39,093 bases of DNA from Chlamydia trachomatis (lineage in GTDB: Bacteria > Chlamydiota > Chlamydiia > Chlamydiales > Rhabdochlamydiaceae), in assembly GCA_945898205.1 (NCBI GenBank), contig CAMDHO010000019.1, forward strand, positions 1 through 39,093, read 5' to 3'. The notes below the pieces were generated by a model, which worked only from the letters and a program-made list of their open reading frames with translations, was not told the origin of the DNA and did not search any database. The position numbers and the translations under genes are program-made. How positions within the stretch are numbered: position 1 is the first letter of the stretch; each line of letters starts with the position of its first letter. Of the stretch, positions 33,401 to 39,093 are shown piece by piece.

Positions 33401-35262
33401 GCTTGTGCTTGAGAAATATTTTGTACTTGATAAATAAAAGACTGCTGGTCTCCTGAAGAAGAGGCTATGTCGAGCTTGGAAAGAATAGATTGGAGTTGTT
33501 GGAGAGTAGTAGGAGATCCATAAAATAGAAAGGAATGACTGTCTTCAAGCCATTTCATGTTTCGAATGCTTTCTTTAATGGGTGAGTCGTTAAGATTATC
33601 AGCTACTTTTGTTAAAGCAGAAAGGATAGCCTCCTTAGAGGCATTCTCTACTTGAAAAATGTAGAAGTCTGTTTCTGTCGCTGTTGAGGAGGGTATATCG
33701 AATTTCGGAAGAATAGATTGGAGTTGTTCGAGAGTACTCGGAGATCCATGAAATAGAAAGGAATGACTTTCTTCGAGCCATTTCATGTTTCGAATGCTTT
33801 CTTTAATGGGTAAGTCGTTAAGGTTTTCAGCTACTTTTGTTAAGGCCGAAAGAATAGCTTCCTTGGAAGCGTGTTCTACTTGAAAAATGTAGAAGTCTGT
33901 TGCTGGCGCTTTTGAGCTGATAGAGTCGAAAGCTGGAATGACTTCCTGTATTTTTGTTAGAGTGTTTTTTGGGGCTGTAAACACTATGCTATTGCTTTCC
34001 GGAATCCATTTCATGTTGTCAATGGCTTTTAATAAGTCAGGATCGGAAATGTTTTGAGCCATCAGATGTAAGTCTTGTTTTAGGCTGCTAAATTCTGTGT
34101 TTTGAATTTTATAGACCCAAAAAGAATTTATCCCTGTATTTTGCTGAGAAGCATCAACTTCGTCTAAGAGCTCTTTTAACTTTATCCAACTAGACGAATC
34201 TGTAATAAAGACTAAAGAATTGGAGTCTGGGATGGTCTTTGCTGTTTTAAGTGCTAGCAATAAAGAAGCGGATATTCCGGCTGAGTGATCGGTCATTTGA
34301 GCATAAATATGCTGTATATTTGATAATACCTCTTGAGGTGTTTTATTGATTGTTTTATAGATATAAAGATCTTTGCTAGCTTCTTTGTCTCCAGCGATAA
34401 TATGTTTAGACGGGATGTCTAAGTCTTCCATTACAGTTAAGGCTCTTTCAATAAGATAAGGGGTTGAAACTATGAATATAGTATTTGTTTCTTGTTGTGG
34501 AACCAAAATAAGCGGGTTGCCTTCAGCAAAAGCGGATAAAATTTGTTGAGTTAAAGAGATGATGTCTGCTGGTGATTTATTCTTTACAACATAAGATTCA
34601 ATTTCTAGGCGTGTATGGGGAGTGTCTAAATTAACGAGAAGAGAGGCTATTTGGTCTATATTTGTTAGGATGTCAGTAACAATTAATTGACGTGTTTCTG
34701 CAGAGACTTCAACTTGAGAAGAGCTGGAGACCATAGATTTAATGATTGCAGCAATCGAAGATGGATTTGCATTTTTAATACGAAAAACACGCGTAACAAT
34801 AGGGGATTGTGTGTGGATGGATTGTGGAGATTCGGGTAGGATTAGAGTGGGTATCTGATTAACAGAGGAGCTTTTTGTAATTATTAAATTTCCGTCTTGT
34901 TCCAAGAGGCGTAAGTTGTGGATTCTTAGAATTTGAATAAGGGCAGACATGATATTTTTTACTGAAATAGGCTCTTCAGAGATAACTGTAACATTGAACT
35001 GTAATTCGGATTCTTCGAAAACGAAGTTAGTTTTCGTGATTTTACTAACAAATCGGATGACTTCAACGACAGGAACATGATTGAAGTTGACCATGTATTT
35101 AGATTCATCGTGGTTGCCTAAAGCTGCTTCTGAAGTTTCTAAAGCTGTATGTTCAGAGCTCTGTGTATAGCAAAAGTCGGAGCTTAGAAAGTTGAGAAAA
35201 GAAGTCCATAAAGCAATGCTTGAAATCAAAGAGTGTGGGGATTTTAAAAAAAAATGCTTCAT
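30487..35262 (-). CDS. giant GspD-like secretin with about twelve extra N-domain repeats
   Basis: This 1,591-residue secretin is about twice the length of ordinary GspD proteins. Order: signal peptide (1-33), N0 (about 55-130), N1 (155-215), N2 (218-287), about twelve further N-type repeats of 75-90 residues (298-1276), then the secretin core (1279-1560). The repeats follow a (F/Y)xIYKxQ - helix - IKxxKWIxExNSLLFTG - helix - LDIP pattern. The core has QVFIEVLVIETTISNSQSFG, DVGFNLTVTPTL, LPCLGGLPMVGALFSQ and NVIIFMKPYIL. A secretin forms the outer-membrane ring of type II secretion or related machines. No gspE, gspF or gspC lies nearby. It overlaps the downstream lipoprotein gene (ATGA), and the upstream gap is divergent from dtd. 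Confidence 0.9.
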   Translation of the reverse strand: MKHFFLKSPHSLISSIALWTSFLNFLSSDFCYTQSSEHTALETSEAALGNHDESKYMVNFNHVPVVEVIRFVSKITKTNFVFEESELQFNVTVISEEPISVKNIMSALIQILRIHNLRLLEQDGNLIITKSSSVNQIPTLILPESPQSIHTQSPIVTRVFRIKNANPSSIAAIIKSMVSSSSQVEVSAETRQLIVTDILTNIDQIASLLVNLDTPHTRLEIESYVVKNKSPADIISLTQQILSAFAEGNPLILVPQQETNTIFIVSTPYLIERALTVMEDLDIPSKHIIAGDKEASKDLYIYKTINKTPQEVLSNIQHIYAQMTDHSAGISASLLLALKTAKTIPDSNSLVFITDSSSWIKLKELLDEVDASQQNTGINSFWVYKIQNTEFSSLKQDLHLMAQNISDPDLLKAIDNMKWIPESNSIVFTAPKNTLTKIQEVIPAFDSISSKAPATDFYIFQVEHASKEAILSALTKVAENLNDLPIKESIRNMKWLEESHSFLFHGSPSTLEQLQSILPKFDIPSSTATETDFYIFQVENASKEAILSALTKVADNLNDSPIKESIRNMKWLEDSHSFLFYGSPTTLQQLQSILSKLDIASSSGDQQSFIYQVQNISQAQALSALDELAKATEDPSLIKSLNNVKWIKENNSLLFNGSTETLNKLKTILPTLDFKNSTFSKSHFIIYTPIYQKGEVLNKELSDLSTNLKNSGLENSDLLDTLNSIKWTPSTNSILFTGDSASLARVQTILSDLDKQNGTIASTIFLYSPLQATPSELKNSLIQLGKTLNVADASNQTLIAAIQNAELVPETNAILFSSDEQTLVRLKQLIATLDHPDSKKRPDKTISNPQGFYLYKLQQAPGNIVIQNLKGLTEHISSEDPRNAGMIKVVQELKWIKENNSILLTGSSDSIELVKALISEFDIPTNKGVEASDKSEFFIYKPKMQTPEQIQTSLEDFALDLEKSNLNDLDFIQTLRSTRIVTSSKSLVFTGTPESLTKLKTILITLDESTGHSIPIQTIGSTTFLIYKVQKTSATELMSSLQTFSKQLGKSDVKDKTLAASLDSVKWIKETNSLLFTGTEDTLRKVESLISKFDIPSENLPTISSDRTDSSSTFFVYSPKYQDGSELIQILNEFKENLIHSGISDSSLFDAISHLKFIEKTNSLIVSGSDPAIEKIQALLLKFDVLGKGTNQPEISSIDDTNFLIYKLQYHKGLEIQTALKKIASSLSTTEKATNKPLVECIASLQWIEVTNSLLGTGESSTLEKVKGLIHNLDVPLKQVFIEVLVIETTISNSQSFGLQWGSQLQYLNKTIGAMGNFPPSGTGANILQTPLSLTTAANPPVQGSPSTNSVPFTNGFDIGVIGDIIFHKGKSFLSLGSLLNAIQTDADSTIVMNPKIMAQDGHTSNIFVGLNIPFVGSYVSNTSNNTTQTSNIEYRDVGFNLTVTPTLGTNDIITLDISQDISQQVGTSINFSGTTVTGIETSHATMTTRIHVPDRHFLILSGMLQDTKDHSKQGLPCLGGLPMVGALFSQNTLLDSKFNVIIFMKPYILHSMDEFDHITGQEETLFKDDAVLPDVKETIDSGYERLKNIE
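31435..34371 (-). repeat. array of about twelve secretin N-domain repeats inside the secretin gene
   Basis: Each unit has the beta-alpha-beta-beta-alpha layout of a secretin N domain, with a conserved NSLLFTG-type central strand and a closing LDxP turn. Most units are well diverged, so the expansion is old and kept. Units 3 and 4 (residues 456-531 and 532-607) differ at only a few positions and mark a recent 228-bp duplication. Linkers before units 8-12 are longer and Ser/Thr-rich. Confidence 0.85.
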
Positions 35263-35442
35263 AGCTTAGTAGGCCTTATTATATATTAATCGCTATAGTC
35301 TTTATGAGAAAATAGTAAGCATGTTTTGAATCCTAAAATACTCCTTGGTTTATTGTAAATGGAAGAATGTTAAAGGGAGAGAAAAACTCAAGGGGCGTTG
35401 AAATTTACAAGTGTGTTAGGTTTTCTGTAAAAGGAGTTTTTT
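35263..35442. promoter_or_regulatory. divergent region between the secretin gene and dtd
   Basis: About 180 bp of AT-rich DNA should hold the secretin promoter (minus) and the former dtd promoter (plus). AAAAGGAG sits seven bases before the dtd ATG. No clear Shine-Dalgarno precedes the secretin ATG. Confidence 0.35.
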
Positions 35443-35790
35443 ATGAAAATTGTGATTCAAAGAGTATCTAAAGCTAGTGAGGAAGTGGAAGAAAAAGAAG
35501 TGGGTGTAATAGGATTTGGAGCTCTTGTTTTTTTTAGGAGTGTCCATAGGAGATAGGAAGGAAAGTGCTGTTTGGTTGGCTAGTAAATTTGTGAATTTAC
35601 GTATATTTAGTGATGAGCAAGGCGGGCTAAATAGCTCTATTTTAGAAAAAAAAGGAGAAGCTTTGATTGTTTCTCAATTTACACTTTATGCAGATTGTGA
35701 AGTGGGAAGGCGTCCTTCTTTTACAAAAGCAGCACCTCCTGATGTTGCAAAATCCTTTTATGAGACATTTTTGCAAGCAGTTAAAAGCCC
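35443..35790 (+). pseudogene. dtd: D-aminoacyl-tRNA deacylase, frameshifted and C-terminally truncated
   Basis: ATG 35443 opens MKIVIQRVSKASEEVEEKEV, the classic Dtd start, but the frame ends at TAG after a T8 run (35528-35535). With one T fewer it continues as FLGVSIGDRKESAVWLASKF. Downstream the signature SQFTLYAD and GRRPSFTKAAPP are present. After FYETFLQAVKS the sequence switches to a Fic protein, so about 30 C-terminal residues with the NxPVT active-site motif are absent. Dtd removes D-amino acids wrongly attached to tRNA; this copy cannot do so even if the frameshift were bypassed. Confidence 0.85.
35528..35535 (+). other. T8 homopolymer at the dtd frameshift
   Basis: Eight T where the reading frame requires seven (A-L-V-F-L-G-V). 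It is the third T8 run linked to a frameshift in this window, with 4796-4803 and 6882-6889. Confidence 0.8.
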
Positions 35791-36492
35791 TTCGGATTCA
35801 ATAGCACATGAGGTAAAGGAAACTTTACAATATCGAACTGCTTTATACGAGGGAGTTCAATCGATTAAAAATCGACCATTGAGTATTTCAACAATATGTG
35901 ACATTTCTAGTCTTATTCGTGGAGTAAAAGTAGATATTCTGACGATCGCACATGAGAAAAAATTTATACTCCACCGGAAGGTGAGTCGATTATTAGAAAT
36001 TTCCTTACAAATTGGCAATGTTTTTTTCATGAAGAGATTTAATTAGACCCTCTTATTCAATTAGCTTTATTGCATTATCAATTTGAAGCAATTCATCCAT
36101 TTTCCGATGGAAATGGTCGTACAGGGCGTATTCTTAATTTGCTTTTTTTATTAGAAAAAGGTCTTTTGGATACCCCGGTGTTATATTTAAGTCATTATAT
36201 CCTCGATCATAAAAGTGATTATTACAGGTTGCTTTTAGAGGTCTCCTCTAAAAATCAATGGATAGACTGGGTTTTATATATATTGACGGCCGTAAGAGAA
36301 GCTTCTATTTAGACAACAAAAAGATTATTAGAAATTCAAGAATTAATTAAAGAATCCTGTTGCTTTATTCAAAAAGAGGCTCCTTTAATCTGTACGAAAG
36401 AACTTGTTGAATTGCTTTTTATGCAGCCATATATACGCATTACAAATCTTGTAGACCATAAAATTGCAGAGCGTCAAACTTCTTCTAAGGGG
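35791..36492 (+). pseudogene. Fic-family protein, 5' truncated and interrupted (left part)
   Basis: The fragment opens DSIAHEVKETLQYRTALYEG, a mid-Fic sequence, directly after the dtd remnant. It then reads RPLSISTICDISSLIRGV, shifts frame near an A6 run (about 35956), and reads YTPPEGESIIRNFLTNWQ followed by FFHEEI. A TAA follows, then [20 protein letters not shown] and the catalytic [12 protein letters not shown], with a further TAG at 36310. The N-terminal region that holds the inhibitory SxxxEG helix is gone. Fic proteins AMPylate target proteins. The gene is dead by frameshift, two stops, 5' loss and an insertion at 36493. Confidence 0.82.
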
Positions 36493-36517
36493 CTGTGAAA
36501 GAATAAGTTGAACATTT
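36493..36517. repeat. left terminal inverted repeat of the IS
   Basis: It begins CTGTGAAAGAATAAGTTGAA. It matches the right end read in reverse complement over about 25 bp, with roughly three mismatches. Confidence 0.75.
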
Positions 36518-37730
36518 AGCTCATTCCCCTAGGCTTGATTGCATAATTCCATTCAGGATGAAAAACTTCTCCGAAAATATTCAAACCAGATATTTCTTCA
36601 TCTGACACTTCTCTACCTTTGGCATACTCATTTTCATCTAAAACTGCTTCTATCCGCAATCCTGTTTTTGTCGTTGTATTAGCAATTAAATTTACTACAG
36701 TTTCTCGCGTCAATAAGGGTTTCCCTCTAAAATTTTTAGATATATAACTAAACATCTTGTGTTCAATTTTATTCCATTTACTAGTTCCGGGTGGAAAGTG
36801 ACATATGTGCACCAATAATCCTGACTCATCAGCAAATCTCTGAAGTTCTAACTTCCAAAGTTTCACACGATATCCATTGCTTCGCCCACAATCCGCTGTA
36901 ATCATTAATTCTGTAGCTTCAGGGTACTGTGCTAAGCCCATTTTGTACCACCAAGTCCGAATGGTATTTACTGCGAATTCAGCGGTATCACTGCTAATAC
37001 CAACAGAAACCCATCCTTGATTTATGCCGATATCATATACTCCATAAGGAGATACTTTTCCGAGCCGAGCATCAGGAAAATCATGCCTATTAACTTTAAT
37101 AGGGGTTCCTTTTTTACATAGTTCTTTTCCTATGCTTTTATAAGCGCCTATATTTTATTTTTTCTTTGTATCTACCGAAATAACCGGCTGGTTTTTTGCG
37201 TGTTGTTTTTTAGCTCTTTCGTTGATATTTTGAAACTGAGCGTTTCTATCGTCATGAGAGGCCTTTTCAAGCGATTTTTTGTTTGCTTGTAAGCTGTATT
37301 CTAATTGTTTGAGTAAGGTTTCTACAGTTCCATATGAAATTTGAAAGCCTTGGCTTTTTAAAGCAGTTTCCAGGTTACGAACACTTTTACTAGTCCAGCG
37401 AAGTAAGCTTTCAGGATCTCCTTTTGCTGTAGGTTCTACCAGAGCATCCAATGCATTTAATAATTCTGGAGTTTTTTCTACAAGTTTTTTACTGCCCCCT
37501 CCTTTTTTACGAACTTTTGATCCAGTAGAGACAATTCCTTCTTCTATCTCTTCAATGCCCTTATGAATAGTTGTTCTAGAAATGTTTGTAGCTTTAGAGA
37601 CAAGAGTGGGGCCTCCGCGTCCAAGAGAAATTGCTTCTGAAGCAGCCCACAGGCGTCTTCCTTTTTCACTTAAGCAAGAATCTAGAATTTCGTATTTTCC
37701 GCGAATGGTTTGTATAAGGTCAGTAGACAT
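36516..37730 (-). pseudogene. ISAzo13-family transposase with one nonsense codon
   Basis: A single frame of 404 codons has one in-frame stop (TAA, 37155-37157) after ISVDTKKK, where relatives have Glu. Before it lie the N-terminal HTH-like part (GGPTLVSKATNISRTTIHKG) and ESLLRWTSKSVRNLE. After it come GAYKSIGKELCKKG, FPDARLGKVSPYGVYDI, GWVSVGISSDTAEFAV, ITADCGRSNGYR and the KWNKIEHKMFSYI segment with the catalytic Glu. All DDE residues seem present, so a single base change stands between this copy and activity. Confidence 0.82.
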
Positions 37731-37757
37731 ACTTAAAGAGCATGCAGAATCTTCTTA

Positions 37758-37782
37758 AACTGTTCAAGTTATTTTTTCACAG
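37758..37782. repeat. right terminal inverted repeat of the IS
   Basis: In reverse complement it begins CTGTGAAAAAATAACTTGAA, the partner of the repeat at 36493-36517. Confidence 0.75.
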
Positions 37783-37895
37783 TACCTAAGCATCTACAAA
37801 AACTATGTGAAATAGGGTTTTTAACAGAGTTGAAATCAGGAAGAGAGAAGGTCTTTATAAATAAAAAATTTTTAGATTTACTTAAGGCTAAGTAA
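37783..37895 (+). pseudogene. Fic-family protein, C-terminal fragment right of the IS
   Basis: The frame PKHLQKLCEIGFLTELKSGR and VFINKKFLDLLKAK ends at TAA 37893-37895. It is the winged-helix tail typical of Fic proteins (ASKYLxxLxxxGxLxExKxGRExxYIN). It completes the fragment interrupted at 36493. Relative to a perfect join one base is missing next to the IS. Confidence 0.72.
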
Positions 37896-38043
37896 TCTCC
37901 TCAAAACTCATGAGCTCATCCGAGTTTCTTGAAATAACGATTTCGGTCATCTATCAGCTGATATCAGCCTGTAGTTTTGCAGTCAAAGAAGAATATTCTA
38001 GACTGGTAGTAACTTCTCAAGGCATAAACCCTATTACAATTAT
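37896..38043. other. gap between fic tail and transposase remnant
   Basis: There is no intact frame. The minus strand holds a short stretch resembling EVTTSLEYSSL, possibly a scrap of the same IS1634-like transposase C-terminus. Confidence 0.3.
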
Positions 38044-38577
38044 CTAAGAAGCGAAGTCTGCTCTCATGGTGCCTCTTAGCCCAAATTCAGTGGCGTCCTC
38101 TACTCCTCTCAGAGTGTTATAAAGATTCCAAAGCTCTTTTGCATCCATATCTAATATGTTAGTCCGTAAAAAATAATGACCGGTTAGCTTCACTTTCATT
38201 TTTTCTTGGATTTCAGACCGGTTTAATAGAGGTGACTATTAGTCTATCTGCAGAGGTTTCAATTTCAACCTTATAACATGCTGAAATTTGCTTATGCTTT
38301 TCTCTTAACCTCCCCAGTTTCTCAAGAACTGCTTCGTACAGTTTTTTTTCTCTAGGTTTTGTTAAAAATTCATGCGCTTTTTTTAAGTCTTCTTCGTATC
38401 TCTCTTTAAAACGGGTTTTCATTTGAGATGCAACAGCTGCTTTTGCTTCAGATTCACAATAAACCCACTTCTCTTCTCCTTGGTCACTTTTAATTAAAGC
38501 AGCTTTTACGTTATTTAAAAGATCTCCTACGGAAACTAACTCGCCCTCTAGCTCTAAAGAAGGGGCTTTTTGCTTTG
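38044..38577 (-). pseudogene. decayed IS1634-like (IS4-type) transposase fragment
   Basis: The minus strand reads LELEGELVSVGDLLNN, then MKTRFKERYEEDLKKAHEFL, KPREKKLYEAVLEKLGRLRE and KHKQISACYKVEIE. A frameshift lies near 38210, then come KVKLTGHYFLRTNILDMDAK and ELWNLYNTLRGVEDA. These match the characteristic spacing of IS1634-type transposases (GRLKERYxxVxxxYxIEV ... YxLRTNLxxxxxxxLWxxYxxLxxVE). The downstream KSELGLRPVYHQ part and the N-terminus are absent, and the frame ends at 38044. Confidence 0.65.
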
Positions 38578-39093
38578 CTGATACGCTTTACTTATGAAGC
38601 TTACATTGTTGTAAAAAATGGCTTTTTGATGGAAGTTAAGTAAGAACCCTCAAAAAAACGTGGTTTGGTTGGTTTTAAGAGTAAGAGAAGTGGGGGTTCA
38701 GCTTTAATATTCGTATTCCTGTAAGGGTGGGGTGTTCAAGCTAGGCTTGAATAGGTCTGTTATGTTGGAGTGTTGAGGTTCGCGCTTTGTAGTTGAAGAG
38801 TTGAGCTAAAAAGGGAAAGCAGGGCTCTAAAAAAGAAGTTCATATGAATGTGTGTGTTAATGGTGAGATGGCTTAGTAGTTTAAGTGCTTTTTTAAAAAA
38901 AGCCTTCCTGGGAGACTATAGAGGTTAAATTCTGTTTTTTTAAGGAAATGTTTGCAGTAAAATGGAGATGTTTTGTATAGTCTTGCCATCTTGAATAACG
39001 AAAGTTAAGTCAAAGAAAAGCCGAAGCCTAAGAGCCGGCGAACACGATGTTTTGAAAACAGAAATGAAGTGACGAACTAAACGAAGTTTGTGT
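38578..39093. other. no gene recognised
   Basis: About 515 bp have no convincing frame on either strand and no tRNA or rRNA motif that I can see. A near-perfect A/T palindrome GCTTTTTT-AAAAAAAGC lies at 38887-38903. The last 100 bases are more purine- and GC-rich (GCCGAAGCCTAAGAGCCGGC near 39020-39039). Confidence 0.5.

Larger units (their letters stand above)
36493..37782 (-). mobile_element. ISAzo13-family insertion sequence, about 1.29 kb
   Basis: The element is bounded by imperfect inverted repeats beginning CTGTGAAA, and its single transposase gene fills it. It splits the fic remnant: the left flank ends coding RQTSSK, and the right flank resumes PKHLQKLCEIGF. Exact outer bases and the target duplication are uncertain because the flanks (AAGGG left, TACC right) do not match clearly. 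Confidence 0.78.

Noticed and set aside
31070-33412. Several 60-103-codon plus-strand ORFs inside the secretin gene
   Set aside because: Antisense shadows of a long, clearly coding secretin frame.
35443-36046. A functional Dtd-Fic fusion protein
   Set aside because: The start frame is broken at T8, the Dtd active-site C-terminus is missing, and the Fic part has a frameshift and stop codons before its catalytic motif.
38887-38903. A/T palindrome as terminator
   Set aside because: The stem is only A-T pairs with two G-C pairs and no gene ends beside it.
38578-39093. rRNA leader or tRNA at the right edge
   Set aside because: The purine-rich end looked RNA-like, but no boxA, tRNA cloverleaf or rRNA signature could be recognised.

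Overview
The window reads as a piece of chromosome from a member of the Chlamydiota outside the Chlamydiaceae. The evidence is gene content: an Slc1-type type III secretion chaperone beside glgX (the CT043/CT042 pairing of Chlamydia), yidC followed directly by dnaA, and a lipoprotein - membrane protein - PP2C - NifS run that recalls the CT253-CT259 region. Low GC, many broken genes, insertion sequences, an RHS toxin locus and a secreted serpin point to an environmental or arthropod-associated lineage (Rhabdochlamydia-like or Simkania-like). I did not fix the genus.

Layout. 1-7132: the 3' part of a large RHS polymorphic-toxin gene whose C-terminal payload looks like an alpha/beta-hydrolase (DUF687-like). 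Six tandem, translationally coupled paralogues of a small lipoprotein follow it and are the obvious candidates for cognate immunity proteins; two of the six are broken. 7248-8954: a MenE-like CoA ligase converging on a hotdog thioesterase, probably two menaquinone steps. 9153-12781: a TPR protein and a HipBA toxin-antitoxin pair with a visible operator. 12782-13784: an unexplained, more GC-rich insert and the tail of a PIN-domain gene. 13785-20419: housekeeping and virulence core, with a small membrane protein, yidC, a dnaA paralogue with degenerate ATPase motifs, the slc1 chaperone and glgX.

20462-22665: remains of an autotransporter beta-barrel, a short ORF and an AAA/PD-(D/E)XK protein. 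22770-27396: a tight five-gene operon (lipoprotein, CPBP intramembrane protease, secreted serpin, PP2C phosphatase, cysteine desulfurase). 27470-29160: an Rpn-type nuclease on the minus strand, a gene lacking its 5' end, and a possible group II intron scar. 29161-35262 (minus): a three-gene overlapping operon of a giant secretin, a lipoprotein and a YidD-family protein. The secretin has about twelve extra N-domain repeats between its N2 domain and its barrel.

35443-39093 is a graveyard. A frameshifted dtd is fused to a fic remnant, fic is split by an ISAzo13-type element, and the transposase of that element carries a nonsense codon. A decayed IS1634-like transposase and about 0.5 kb with no recognisable content follow.

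The strongest candidates for undescribed biology are the RHS-hydrolase with its lipoprotein array, the secretin with a hugely extended periplasmic part, and the secreted serpin in a conserved chlamydial operon. All assignments come from reading the sequence and remembered family motifs; no database search was run.
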